DNA of 64,000 nt from a virus. This document shows positions 46,824 through 57,004 of this stretch, piece after piece. Positions within the stretch are counted from its first letter, which is position 1. Each line of letters begins with the position of its first letter. Where the stretch lies: IMG/VR virus record IMGVR_UViG_3300000228_000003, positions 1 to 64,000 of that record; one strand, given 5' to 3'. The position numbers and the translations under genes are program-made. Under the pieces are notes generated by a model. It had not been told where the DNA came from. It made no database searches and was given only the letters and a program-made list of their open reading frames with translations.

Positions 46824-47360
46824 ATGAAAAAAGACAGTAAATATACGAAATGTATTAGCGATATAAAAGAGTTACAAGCTCATACAGAACAGGATAAATT
46901 AGTATTTGATGTTAATATATCAAGAGTTTTTATTAATATACTAGAATTAGGATATCATAGTAATAATATACAGATGTTTAGTAACATTAAAAATATAGAA
47001 CCTGACAGTAATAGACATAGTGGTATAAATAGTTATCATACACTAACAAGTCTAATAGTTGCTTTAAAAGATAAAAATAAGTTAATACCTTGGTATGGTA
47101 ATGACATAATATCTTTACTAATGAAATACTTATTAAATCCTAATAGTAATAATAAACCGGCGTTTCCTTGTGTACAAGACTTTGTAGAAACAGCTAAGTG
47201 TACTAATAAGTTAGAATATCTATTTCCTAAAGACGCTAAGTTACCTAGAACTAATATAGAAGAGATTGTTATTCTTTTAAGTAATATGCACACTAAGCAG
47301 TTAATAGATACGTTATATCCATTATTAACATGCGTGGTAACAAATGAACCAAATACATAG
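46824..47360 (+). CDS. Hypothetical protein, first gene of long plus unit
   Basis: 178 residues, helical, no recognised motif. Start follows AAAGGAAAATAGAAC. It is divergent from the RNAP beta gene; the roughly 100-bp gap should hold both promoters. It overlaps the next gene by 17 bases. Confidence 0.65.
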   Translation: MKKDSKYTKCISDIKELQAHTEQDKLVFDVNISRVFINILELGYHSNNIQMFSNIKNIEPDSNRHSGINSYHTLTSLIVALKDKNKLIPWYGNDIISLLMKYLLNPNSNNKPAFPCVQDFVETAKCTNKLEYLFPKDAKLPRTNIEEIVILLSNMHTKQLIDTLYPLLTCVVTNEPNT

Positions 47361-48867
47361 AACACTATATGGTTTAGAAACCACAATAGATAGACCAAAT
47401 GCTATAATAGTAACTAATGGTATAAAAAGATTACTAGGTATTAGTAATAAGGAAATATACACAACATATACTATTGACGATACTACCTATAGAAGAAAAA
47501 CTAATACAGCTAAAGTTCAAGGTCAAAGTAATACCTATAATGAGTATATGAGTGTTACGTATAAAGAAGTAAGTCAAGATAGACAAGATGTATCATTACT
47601 AATATATAATCCATTTTTTACTCCTGTTTATAGGGACAAGAGTATAGAAACTATAATTAAACCACTTTATCACAAGAGAATGGTTACTATGGCAGTAAGG
47701 TATGGTAATAAATCTAAATCTTACATAACAGGACTTATCAATAGACTTAGACTAACTACTGCTAGAGAGTTATTTTATACATATCACGATTTAGAATACT
47801 CGTATGTAATAGAAGGAGATGCCCTTCTATTACTTATGGAGATATTAGAAAGAAAAAATAAGTATGAAAATACTAAACTAACATTAGAAGAGTACTTTAA
47901 TATATATTTTGATAAAAGACTTATAGTTAATTACTCACACACGGGTGATTTACACAAAGCCGAATATCTAGTTCGTGAAACACAGTTAGGTATAGCTGGA
48001 TTTATTAACGAAGATATGCACACTATAGAAGAAGAGTACGATGAAAATTTAAATTTACACTATGTAGAATTTACATATTCATTTAGATATGATAAACCAG
48101 TGTCTTTAGAGATAAAATACCCATCGATAGTATATAATCAACCACTACCATTAAAATACACTAGAACCATAGCTCCATCAGGTTGGGCTGAAATAGGTGA
48201 CGGTGTAAATCCTATACGTATAGAAGATATTTTATACAATGTAAGATTAGATGGTAAAACATATGTAACTATACCTAGGAACGATGTCGCTATACGTACA
48301 CCTGTACCAGACTATTATGTTAGGGTATTTACAACTATGATTATAGTGGAACCTCAAGACAGGTATACTCTTTTTAATCTAAATGAGATACCTTGTATAA
48401 GAATTAAACAATGTGTATATGATTGTTTAATTAAAAGTACTAGTACTGATATAAGTAAAAGAAGAAAACATCTTGTGTATATACAATTAATCGAAAATGA
48501 TAATAAAATAGAAGATGGTAAAATTTATGTAGATGAACTAGGTAATCTTAAAACGACGTTTGAGTTAGACATCACTAAGTTATATAGATTATCTTTTAAT
48601 GTTATGTATAATTTATCATACTTAGATATGGATGGTGAAAGTAATTTGAAGAACTGCGGTGACCAAGAGGACCCACTTAGCATGGTCAAGTGTGTGTTGT
48701 ACATGCTTGGTAAGACAGAAGACGAAATAGCACTTATACTAGCGAAGTGCCCTAATCAAGACGTAACGTGCTTGTGCACATTTTTACAATGTGCTGAGTA
48801 TAGATGGTTTTTAGTTCAAGTTGCTAGTACTATTATATTAAATATGCTGGAAGGAAAAGTAAACTAA
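47344..48867 (+). CDS. Structural-type protein with Cys-rich C-terminus
   Basis: 507 residues, mixed alpha/beta, Tyr-rich. The last 75 residues carry several Cys (NCGDQEDP, VKCVLYML, KCPNQDVTCLCTFLQC), possibly metal- or disulfide-linked. Start overlaps the upstream gene and lacks a clear Shine-Dalgarno, so it is probably translationally coupled. Stop overlaps the next start by one base. No family recognised. Confidence 0.65.
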   Translation: MNQIHRTLYGLETTIDRPNAIIVTNGIKRLLGISNKEIYTTYTIDDTTYRRKTNTAKVQGQSNTYNEYMSVTYKEVSQDRQDVSLLIYNPFFTPVYRDKSIETIIKPLYHKRMVTMAVRYGNKSKSYITGLINRLRLTTARELFYTYHDLEYSYVIEGDALLLLMEILERKNKYENTKLTLEEYFNIYFDKRLIVNYSHTGDLHKAEYLVRETQLGIAGFINEDMHTIEEEYDENLNLHYVEFTYSFRYDKPVSLEIKYPSIVYNQPLPLKYTRTIAPSGWAEIGDGVNPIRIEDILYNVRLDGKTYVTIPRNDVAIRTPVPDYYVRVFTTMIIVEPQDRYTLFNLNEIPCIRIKQCVYDCLIKSTSTDISKRRKHLVYIQLIENDNKIEDGKIYVDELGNLKTTFELDITKLYRLSFNVMYNLSYLDMDGESNLKNCGDQEDPLSMVKCVLYMLGKTEDEIALILAKCPNQDVTCLCTFLQCAEYRWFLVQVASTIILNMLEGKVN

Positions 48868-50111
48868 TGGACATACTAGAAGCAGTAGAAGAATTGGAGT
48901 ACAACGAGGTAGTAGAAGAAGCAATAGTGTCTATGGAAAGTATTAATAGTAGATTTAACTATGCCATGGAAGATTATATTAGGATACTAGATAAGATTAC
49001 AAAGAATGGTTATACACCTACTAACTATAGCATTATACAATCTACACTTGAGAATTATAAAATAGATACTACGTTTAACGCTATAACACTAGAAGAAGCT
49101 AATTACTATTATAAGAATAGTATCTCTTTAGAGTTTAATATACTAGACTTAATATCTAGATTTATTACATTTATTAAGAATTTAATACACGTAGCTAGCA
49201 CTAATATTAGGTCATTCTTTAGTAAGCTAGGTAATATATTTGTTAATATAAATAAGCGTGTTGAGAACATAAGATATAATATTACACAGATGAACACTGT
49301 TGACAGTTTTAAGTTAGATGGCAAGTATGTGGATAAAGCTAGTAGTGTTAGCGCGGTTATATCACGTAGTACTACTACTATGTACGATATGTCTGGTAAT
49401 AACTTTTCTATTATTATTAAAACATATCTAGATATAATAACAGATGAAAATATATTTACATACATAGCTGACATAGTAAATAAAATGGTACAGGTTTTTA
49501 CTAAAAAGGTAACTAGTCTCACGCCACAGGAAGTAGATGCCGCTAATGATATTTTAAAAGAAGCTATCAATGTGGTTAATACATATGGTAATAAACAAGC
49601 TACACTTATTACTGCTTTTAAAGAAAAACTATCTAAAGAAGAGGGATACATATTAGGTAATGTATTTAAACCTGTTATAGTTAGAGCAGACTCATCTGTT
49701 ATAAAAGCTTTTTTCTTTAAGAAAGAAGACGAGGGTGAGTATCCTAAGCCTGTAGTTGCTAGTATAAACTCTAGTAAGATCGAGAAAGCCAATATGCCAC
49801 TAGCTGTTAGTAAAAAAGAGATGCTATCTACACTAGATGGTATTTTATTATTTAATGCTAAGCATCAAGCTAGTATCAATGCTGGTGATAGAATGTTAGT
49901 TATTTTAGATAAAACTATAAATACATTAACTAATTTAAAAACAACAGCTTTAGATTTAAAAGGTTTAGATAAAGATTTAAGACTACTACAAGGTTCTTGC
50001 AAAGTAGCACTAAATGATGTTATAGTAGACAGAATGATAGGTTTTAAAAATGGTATATTGGATAGTGTAAATTTAGTTAATATGTACTATAGTAGCACAG
50101 CTAAAAATTGA
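48867..50111 (+). CDS. Inner-head-like protein family member 4
   Basis: 414 residues. Several S/A-x-E sites are present (VSMES and YAMED near the N-terminus, ISLEF near 90), followed by an amphipathic helix (ISRFITFIKNLIHVASTNIR) and helical body, the same layout as the genes at 37009-42388. Its start overlaps the stop of the previous gene. Inner-head role inferred. Confidence 0.6.
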   Translation: MDILEAVEELEYNEVVEEAIVSMESINSRFNYAMEDYIRILDKITKNGYTPTNYSIIQSTLENYKIDTTFNAITLEEANYYYKNSISLEFNILDLISRFITFIKNLIHVASTNIRSFFSKLGNIFVNINKRVENIRYNITQMNTVDSFKLDGKYVDKASSVSAVISRSTTTMYDMSGNNFSIIIKTYLDIITDENIFTYIADIVNKMVQVFTKKVTSLTPQEVDAANDILKEAINVVNTYGNKQATLITAFKEKLSKEEGYILGNVFKPVIVRADSSVIKAFFFKKEDEGEYPKPVVASINSSKIEKANMPLAVSKKEMLSTLDGILLFNAKHQASINAGDRMLVILDKTINTLTNLKTTALDLKGLDKDLRLLQGSCKVALNDVIVDRMIGFKNGILDSVNLVNMYYSSTAKN

Positions 50112-50151
50112 TTGATTAGCAAAAGCTAAATATTGATAAAAGGAAACAAAT

Positions 50152-51825
50152 ATGGGTTTATTTAGTAAATACAACTACCAGACAACGGAGCAAGACGACA
50201 CCGGATCAACTACTGTAACTGTAGCTGGACAAGATATTCTTAAAGATACAAGTAGTGATATTCATGATTTAGATATTGATATTGAAGGCGATACAACTAA
50301 TTTAAATAATGGATTAGCAGCAGCAAAAGTTATGGATACTACTATTAAAAGTACGCAAATAGCTACTGATAATGGTGCTAATGTAACACAAGAACATATT
50401 AATGCACTAAATAATTGCTTAACACTAACTCTTAATTTAATAGGTGGAAAAGAAGTAGCTGCTAATACATTAATAGCTTGTGAGAGTAAAACATCGTTAA
50501 CAGAAATGTACACTGTTTCACTAGAGGGGTTTACCGATATTGTATCTGGTATTTATGATAGAATTATAAAAATACTAGAGAGTGTTTATTCTAAGATTAA
50601 ACTTATTATACCTAAAGCTATGGGGTATATGCAAAAGATAATAGGCAAAGCAGAAAGTCTTAAGAAAAAAACTAATGCATTAAAGAGTAATAGCACAGTA
50701 AACGCTATAGTAAGTGCTACAAGCCAAGAACTACTTAAGAAACTAGGTCTTTTTATACTATTACATAATAGTAACACAATTCCTGCTAACTCAACTGGAT
50801 TAGGTTCTTTCTTAGTAAGTAAACTTAAAGAATTAAACACCGCTAATGAGTTAACAAATATAAATACTGCTATAAGTGCTATCATCACACAGGTAGCGTC
50901 TGCTAGCGTTGCTGAATTAAAAGCTCTTACGCCACAGAGAATGTATAACACTATTAATGGTAGTATCGTTAAAATAAAAACAGATACTGACATTATAGAA
51001 AAAGCTACTGCGGCTGGTATTTTTAAAGAGTTGGACGATGGTGTTAGCAGTGCTAATCTTATAATATCACGTGTGAATAATACAAATGTGGATGTTATAG
51101 CACTAACACCAAAAACAGTTGGTGCTGCTATGGAAAATATAAATTGGTTCCAAAGTATATTTACCACTGAAAACACTAAAGAAGAACTAGAGAAAAAGAT
51201 TGACGTACTTAAAGAAAGTATTGCTAGTCATAAAGAGGAACTAACTAAAAACCCTAATGATGAAGACGCTAAAAAAAAATTAGCCTCTGATGAAGATAAT
51301 CTTAAATTGACAGAGGAGGCTTTAGCAAAACTAACAGGTACACCAACTCCGGTTGTTGACGAAAATCCACCAGGTAATGTTGAAGACGGAACTTCAGGTG
51401 CGGATATGTACGATGCTAAAAAATACACATTAGCATTCGCGTCTGAAAAAGCATCTGGATATACTATACCAGGACTTGTAAAATCAGATATACTAATAGT
51501 ACTTAATGCAGTAATTGCTAATCAGAATAATCTTTCTAAATATTTTGAAACGGCTAATGAAACTATAAATAATATTATTAAGAAACTAGGTGATATTAAG
51601 AAAATGGCTACTACGGATATAGATGGTAATACTATAGATGGACTAACTGATAAAGTACAGTTTGTTACTAAGTTAGCAGGTCTATTAGGTACTAACTATA
51701 TTTACTCTATTATGATGCAAAAGTTTAACTTTCAATCTTTAGCTGTAGACGTTTGTAGCGCTTCATACGAAGGGTTAGCTAGTGCACCTAAGGAAACTAA
51801 ACCTGCTACACCAGCGAGCGTATAA
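50152..51825 (+). CDS. Inner-head-like protein family member 5
   Basis: 557 residues. N-terminus MGLFSKYNY resembles the starts of the proteins at 53751 (MGFFSKNYA) and 55177 (MGLFNKVRA). Candidate sites IACES and TVSLEG lie near residues 108-124 and are followed by an amphipathic helix (IVSGIYDRIIKILESVYSKI). A charged Lys/Glu/Asp linker with a Pro/Gly tail region occupies about 345-420. Probably a processed capsid-interior protein. Confidence 0.65.
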   Translation: MGLFSKYNYQTTEQDDTGSTTVTVAGQDILKDTSSDIHDLDIDIEGDTTNLNNGLAAAKVMDTTIKSTQIATDNGANVTQEHINALNNCLTLTLNLIGGKEVAANTLIACESKTSLTEMYTVSLEGFTDIVSGIYDRIIKILESVYSKIKLIIPKAMGYMQKIIGKAESLKKKTNALKSNSTVNAIVSATSQELLKKLGLFILLHNSNTIPANSTGLGSFLVSKLKELNTANELTNINTAISAIITQVASASVAELKALTPQRMYNTINGSIVKIKTDTDIIEKATAAGIFKELDDGVSSANLIISRVNNTNVDVIALTPKTVGAAMENINWFQSIFTTENTKEELEKKIDVLKESIASHKEELTKNPNDEDAKKKLASDEDNLKLTEEALAKLTGTPTPVVDENPPGNVEDGTSGADMYDAKKYTLAFASEKASGYTIPGLVKSDILIVLNAVIANQNNLSKYFETANETINNIIKKLGDIKKMATTDIDGNTIDGLTDKVQFVTKLAGLLGTNYIYSIMMQKFNFQSLAVDVCSASYEGLASAPKETKPATPASV

Positions 51826-51841
51826 ATTAAATAGCTATACA

Positions 51842-51873
51842 TAACTCAAGATGTGATATCACATCTTGAGTTA
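51842..51873 (+). terminator. 32-bp palindrome inside the long plus unit
   Basis: A perfect 32-bp palindrome centred on GTGATATCAC, between plus-strand genes ending at 51825 and starting at 51892. Because both flanking genes read the same way, it may attenuate or process the transcript. Confidence 0.65.
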
Positions 51874-51891
51874 ACTTAAAAGGATAAAAAT

Positions 51892-53169
51892 ATGTCACTA
51901 TTCACTGGAGATTGCACCAACGCTGATAATGCTTCGCAAATAGATAACCAAGTTTATATAAAACAAGAAGAACTACAAACATCATTACTACTATCCAACG
52001 AGCACGCTCTAGATGCGATTATTAACAATATAACTGGAGCTAAATGGGAAGTTACTTATTTTGGTCAAGCTAGAGACCTTAATGATACTATAAATAATCC
52101 AGATATTAATGTGACAGCTACACTACAAAAATATAGAAGAATAGATAATTTAATTATTTATGTACAGTCACCGTTGCCTAATGATAAAGTAGAAAATATG
52201 ACTGGCGACGCTATAATTAATGCTGGTTTCGTACCTTATAAAGGTGATATTATATTAGCACAGTTATTAAATGGTAGAGATGTATTATTAACCATAGAGA
52301 CTGTGGAAGTTAAACACTATAATTTACATAATGTTTATAATATTACATATAAATATTTTGCATTTGTAGATACTAATGTAAATATCTATAACGACATAGT
52401 AAATAAGGTAATAGAATATTATGTTTATGATAAAGACTTTATAGTAACACAGTCGTCTCCTATAGTGTTAAAAAAACAGTTTTATATTAGGTTAGAACTC
52501 AATGCTGAAATAGAAAAATTAGTAGACTACTATATGACTACTTTTAAAGATGCTAAAAGTAAATTAATAGCATTACCAACTGATGATAGAAATATTTATG
52601 TAGATACATATTTACAAAACTTTGTAATAGAGGTATTATCTTCTTCTAACCGTACAGATTTTTTAGATATAGCAATAATACCGCATACACATATTAAAAT
52701 ATACACTATTTGGGATAGTCTATTAAAAAGAGATTTAAATATACTCAAGATAGCAAAAAGGAATCTACAGTTTTTACCATATAAACAAGATAATAACATA
52801 TATACTACTATGCTTACATATTTAAAAGTATCACATATAGTAAGCCATACGTTATTACCTTATGACGCTATTTTATCACCATTATATAAAACTAATGAGT
52901 TATATAGTGATGACATAGTTACTACGCCTATTATGGAAAGAGATGCTTATGTGTTTTCTAATAATTTTTATAATAACCAAGGTGCGTCGCTAGGTATATT
53001 AGAATTAGCTACTTTTAATTATATTAATAAAAAAGAAGTTAATATTCTGTTAATAGAAATTATGTTAAAAGAGTATATGTACTGGGACACATATGACCAG
53101 TACTATGGTGTGCCTATTTTAATATTCTTAATAAAGAATAGTGTACTTAATACATTTTCACCACTATAA
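51892..53169 (+). CDS. Hypothetical structural protein
   Basis: 425 residues, mixed alpha/beta, Tyr/Ile/Asn-rich, with no membrane segment or motif recognised. Start follows AAAAGGATAAAAAT. Located between inner-head-like genes, so a virion role is likely but unproven. Confidence 0.65.
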   Translation: MSLFTGDCTNADNASQIDNQVYIKQEELQTSLLLSNEHALDAIINNITGAKWEVTYFGQARDLNDTINNPDINVTATLQKYRRIDNLIIYVQSPLPNDKVENMTGDAIINAGFVPYKGDIILAQLLNGRDVLLTIETVEVKHYNLHNVYNITYKYFAFVDTNVNIYNDIVNKVIEYYVYDKDFIVTQSSPIVLKKQFYIRLELNAEIEKLVDYYMTTFKDAKSKLIALPTDDRNIYVDTYLQNFVIEVLSSSNRTDFLDIAIIPHTHIKIYTIWDSLLKRDLNILKIAKRNLQFLPYKQDNNIYTTMLTYLKVSHIVSHTLLPYDAILSPLYKTNELYSDDIVTTPIMERDAYVFSNNFYNNQGASLGILELATFNYINKKEVNILLIEIMLKEYMYWDTYDQYYGVPILIFLIKNSVLNTFSPL

Positions 53170-53177
53170 GGTTTAAT

Positions 53178-53693
53178 ATGTTGTCAAGATTAAAAAAGAG
53201 ATATAAAGTTATAGTACCTACTATAGCGACTATATCAGAACAAGAACTGTTCGACGCAGGTTTACCTATGGGGCAAGATAATGGCATAACAACTGACCTG
53301 GATATTAAAGAACTAGATGCGTTCGTAACTACAGTTACGGCGTACTTTACAGTGGATAAGATAATAAATACATATATAGCAGGTTTTAACATATCATTAG
53401 CTGCTTTTTCAGATGTTAAAAGTTTATATAACGAATTATTAAATTATTATATTGAAACTAACCAGGAGGTAGCTAGAAGTATCAACACACCAATTAACGT
53501 AGAGAACAGAATGTCTGACATATTAGAGCTGTTAACTAGTTTAAAAGATAAAGCAGATAACTACATACCGCCTAGAACGTTAGCTAAAGACATTTTAGTT
53601 AGTGATAGACATGGTCTTTTAAAAGCATCTAGTATGCCTAAGGATAGTAATGGTGATTTAACTAGTATTGCTAATAGATATAAATACTGGTAA
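53178..53693 (+). CDS. Hypothetical protein
   Basis: 171 residues, mostly helical, with a basic N-terminus (MLSRLKKRYK). Starts eight bases after the previous stop. No motif recognised. Small size and position suggest a tail or head accessory. Confidence 0.6.
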   Translation: MLSRLKKRYKVIVPTIATISEQELFDAGLPMGQDNGITTDLDIKELDAFVTTVTAYFTVDKIINTYIAGFNISLAAFSDVKSLYNELLNYYIETNQEVARSINTPINVENRMSDILELLTSLKDKADNYIPPRTLAKDILVSDRHGLLKASSMPKDSNGDLTSIANRYKYW

Positions 53694-53750
53694 AAATTAA
53701 ATGAATAGCGTTTTTGCTATATAAACTATATAAGGAGAGTTAATAAGCTA

Positions 53751-55163
53751 ATGGGTTTTTTTAGTAAAAATTATGCGTACGAAGACGAAGCTAATGCAGC
53801 AAGCGGACCAGTTGCAACAACTATGTCGGATGATGAAGTATCACAGCATGTGGATACTGTAAACGATATTAATGCTGATGAAGCTAAAATAAATAGCGCT
53901 ATCAGTGATGTTGCTATGCAAGAAAAAGCACTTGATACCAACATACCAGTGGTACAAGAGTTTAATAAAAAAATAGAGACTGAGCCAGCTACTGTGACAT
54001 CAGCAACAGTTGAAGCTATAGCTCTTTCATTAGAGAACTTGTGTTTAATTCTAGGTACAGCACCTAGGGCACTAGGTGTTCATATTACATCAGAAAATGT
54101 AGGTGCCACGCCTATGTTCAGAGCAATAGAAGCAGTTGAGGGACTTAAAGAAATAATCTCTAGAATCATAACAGCTACATATAATATTATTAAGGATGTT
54201 ATGGACTGGATAGTTAGAATGTATGCTAAAATAACTAATACATTTCAGTATTACTTTAATGCTTGTGATGCGTTAAAAAATAAACTTAATAGTATAAATT
54301 CTAAAAACGATGATAAAGTATCTATACCTAGTGAGGAACAGCGAAATATTATTAATAAAATTGGTAACTTTATGGTATTAAATAATATCGATGCTTTTAG
54401 TAATACTAATGTAAGCACACTTGTGGATAGACTGAACGGTTTAAAGACAACAGCAGAACTTGATGCTATGGCTACTGGTTTTACGAGTTTAACAAAGTAT
54501 ATCTCTAGTGCTACTAAAGAGACATTAATAAGTGAAAATAATCAAGAGTTATTTACTAAAATAACAAACGCGACTAGTGGTATAAATAAATACGCTACTG
54601 GTAGAGTAGTGGATGTTTTATCCTTGTTATCTAGTAATTACGAAGATGGTGATGACAAAGAATTACAAAAAAGTATAGTTGTTATAACCGCGTTTAATGG
54701 TTTTAAACTACAATTAGTTACTGTTGCACCTAATGCTAAACACATAACTGAAGAAGGTGTATTTACACCAGAAATTATGACACTTAAAATGAAAGAAAGT
54801 GTAGCACATAAACTAAAAGTAGAAATACTATCAAGAGATAGTATTAAAACACTATTAACTACTTCAAAAGGAGTAATAGAGGCTAAAAGTAAATATATAA
54901 AAGATTTTAACGATGTTGTTACAAAAGTTAGTGGTGCGGTTACTAATCTTAGAAAAATAGATACTTTGGATATAGACGATACTGATATATCAGAAGCAGT
55001 AGAAAAAGTAAGGTATGTAACTAAAATAGCGAGCATAGCAGCTAGTAGTATAGTAGCTAAAGCACTATTGGGTAGAGTACGTTTTATAGACAACGTTATA
55101 AATCTGTGTAGAATACAAATAAGAATGTATGACGAAGCAGGCAAACTTAAAAAACAAAAATAA
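53751..55163 (+). CDS. Inner-head-like protein family member 6
   Basis: 470 residues. N-terminus MGFFSKNYAYEDEA matches MGLFNKVRAYEDEA of the next gene. ALSLEN and RAIEAVEG are candidate processing sites near residues 95 and 130, followed by an amphipathic helix (IISRIITATYNIIKDVMDWI). AAGG lies 15-18 bases before the ATG, further than usual. Probably a processed capsid-interior protein paralogous to its neighbours. Confidence 0.65.
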   Translation: MGFFSKNYAYEDEANAASGPVATTMSDDEVSQHVDTVNDINADEAKINSAISDVAMQEKALDTNIPVVQEFNKKIETEPATVTSATVEAIALSLENLCLILGTAPRALGVHITSENVGATPMFRAIEAVEGLKEIISRIITATYNIIKDVMDWIVRMYAKITNTFQYYFNACDALKNKLNSINSKNDDKVSIPSEEQRNIINKIGNFMVLNNIDAFSNTNVSTLVDRLNGLKTTAELDAMATGFTSLTKYISSATKETLISENNQELFTKITNATSGINKYATGRVVDVLSLLSSNYEDGDDKELQKSIVVITAFNGFKLQLVTVAPNAKHITEEGVFTPEIMTLKMKESVAHKLKVEILSRDSIKTLLTTSKGVIEAKSKYIKDFNDVVTKVSGAVTNLRKIDTLDIDDTDISEAVEKVRYVTKIASIAASSIVAKALLGRVRFIDNVINLCRIQIRMYDEAGKLKKQK

Positions 55164-55176
55164 AAAGGAAATAACA

Positions 55177-56556
55177 ATGGGATTATTTAATAAAGTTAGA
55201 GCATATGAAGACGAAGCAGCAGAAATTAACATTAACATTGAACCAGGTACTGGTGATTCAGATGTACTAGAAGAGACAAAAACGGATACACTTATAAACG
55301 ATGTAGTAGATACTGTAGAAGAATTAGAAGCAGATGGTGTGGACGTATCTAATGCAGCTGACGCAATGGATCAACTAGAAGATAAAAATGAGCAAATAAC
55401 TGAAATATTAGCAGACGACCCTAGCGTGGTAACAGACGCTGTTGCTAATATGGCTATCGAATCTGTAGCTATGATACTTACTAGACTTGATGCTGGTAAA
55501 ACGCCTGAGGCTATCACAAGAAATACAGGACTAGCTATTAGCCAAGAGTCTTATCAATCAGCATATGATAGACTAGTTATAACTAATGAATCTATCAGTG
55601 GCACTATTAGAAATATTATACAAAAGATAAAAGTTATATTCGAAAAGATTAAATCTTACATTTCTAAACTTATATCTAAAGTTAAAATAGGTTTTGTAAG
55701 ACTAACTGGTAGACTAGACAGACTTAAATCAAGATTATCTAAAGCTAAAGATACTTCATCAGCAGCAATAGCTTCATCAGACGCTAGAAGAATAGCCAAA
55801 AAACTATTATTTACTATGATGGCAAATGAAGAAGCGCGTACTGTGTCAACAATAGTAGAGGGTGATATAGACGCATTAATAACTACATTTAAGGGTTTTA
55901 AAACAGATAATACACTTAAAACAGTATCAGACGCACTAATCGCCGTTACTGGTACTATGACTAGTAAGAGCATAGCAGAATTAAAAGCTGACGTATTTGC
56001 AAATAAGGTTGTTGTGACTCCGGCTCTCCAGGAGAAGATTGTTGCTAAGATTGACGACTTTGATGCTAGCTTAGGCGATATAGCGTGCGCAGTAGCAAAC
56101 GGTCTTAGATTTGTAGTAGTTCATGCTGGTAGTATTGCCGATGATGGTACTGTGTCGGAAATGCCTGTTGCGGTAAGTTACAAATCCACAGAAGATGTGT
56201 TTAATGCTATTAGTGTTAGTTGTCCAGGAAATAAGGCAAAACTAGCAGCAATGATATCTGGTATGCAGACTGCTACTAAAAATTTTGATAAATATATTAA
56301 GGACATAGAAGAGAAGGTAGTTACACCGATGCTAAATAGTCTAAATAAACTAAGTAAGATTAATGTTGACGATATAGACGGTAAACAAGAATCGGACGCT
56401 CTAGAAAAAATAAGATATGTAACTAAGTTTATTAATCTCGTTGGAACAACTCTTTCAACCGCTGCTATTTCTGGTAGAACAACAGCAATACTTGGTGTAA
56501 TAGATTATATAGGCACTTGCGTATCTGCATTCGAAGATAATGGTAAGAAAAAATAA
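55177..56556 (+). CDS. Inner-head-like protein family member 7
   Basis: 459 residues from ATG 55177 after AAAAAGGAAATAACA; an earlier in-frame ATG at 55129 lies inside the previous gene and is rejected. N-terminus MGLFNKVRAYEDEA. MAIES near residue 92 is a candidate protease site; a long basic amphipathic helix (IIQKIKVIFEKIKSYISKLI) follows at about 135-165. Less AT-rich in places than its neighbours. Last of the family in this run. Confidence 0.65.
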   Translation: MGLFNKVRAYEDEAAEININIEPGTGDSDVLEETKTDTLINDVVDTVEELEADGVDVSNAADAMDQLEDKNEQITEILADDPSVVTDAVANMAIESVAMILTRLDAGKTPEAITRNTGLAISQESYQSAYDRLVITNESISGTIRNIIQKIKVIFEKIKSYISKLISKVKIGFVRLTGRLDRLKSRLSKAKDTSSAAIASSDARRIAKKLLFTMMANEEARTVSTIVEGDIDALITTFKGFKTDNTLKTVSDALIAVTGTMTSKSIAELKADVFANKVVVTPALQEKIVAKIDDFDASLGDIACAVANGLRFVVVHAGSIADDGTVSEMPVAVSYKSTEDVFNAISVSCPGNKAKLAAMISGMQTATKNFDKYIKDIEEKVVTPMLNSLNKLSKINVDDIDGKQESDALEKIRYVTKFINLVGTTLSTAAISGRTTAILGVIDYIGTCVSAFEDNGKKK

Positions 56557-56561
56557 TACGT

Positions 56562-56593
56562 AACTATAGGATAGCATATGCTATCCTATAGTT
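56562..56593 (+). terminator. 32-bp palindrome after inner-head genes
   Basis: A perfect 32-bp palindrome centred on AGCATATGCT, six bases after the stop of the last inner-head gene. Its left arm GGATAGCATATG recurs as the ribosome-binding site and start of the next gene (56607-56618), a notable small duplication. Confidence 0.65.
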
Positions 56594-56615
56594 GATTTAA
56601 ATTAAAGGATAGCAT

Positions 56616-56993
56616 ATGGGAAATGAAAAAATAATAATACAAACTATAATGTTTATTTTAACTTTTACTATAATAGCAATAACGATATTAACTGGTTTTG
56701 CTATGTACAGGGATACGGTAGATATTAAAGTAGTATATGACCATTTTAGAGATATAATAATGGCTATTATTACATTACTAACCGGAGTGATTACAGGTAA
56801 ATTCGCATTGACTACACCTGGTAGTAAAATAAACGACGTAGGTCCATTACCGCCACCAGATTTAGTATTACCACCTGAAACATTTAATGGTGAAGTAAAC
56901 AACCAGTCTACTAACACGGAAGATAGTGTAATTAACATACAACATGCAACTATAAATGTGTATGACGCAGTAGATATATCTAAAAAAAGCTAA
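56616..56993 (+). CDS. Holin-like two-segment membrane protein (putative)
   Basis: 125 residues with two hydrophobic segments (about 7-30 and 45-64), a short charged loop, then a hydrophilic Pro/Asn/Asp-rich tail. Size and topology fit a class II-type holin, though the long soluble tail is less typical. It would permit release of the transglycosylase or trigger lysis. Not adjacent to the spanins or transglycosylase, so another membrane role is possible. Confidence 0.5.
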   Translation: MGNEKIIIQTIMFILTFTIIAITILTGFAMYRDTVDIKVVYDHFRDIIMAIITLLTGVITGKFALTTPGSKINDVGPLPPPDLVLPPETFNGEVNNQSTNTEDSVINIQHATINVYDAVDISKKS

Positions 56994-57004
56994 GCCTATA
57001 TTAC

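Noticed and set aside
49109-49792. 227-codon reverse-strand frame
   Set aside because: Antisense to an inner-head-like gene that fits its family layout; no ribosome-binding site of the type used here.
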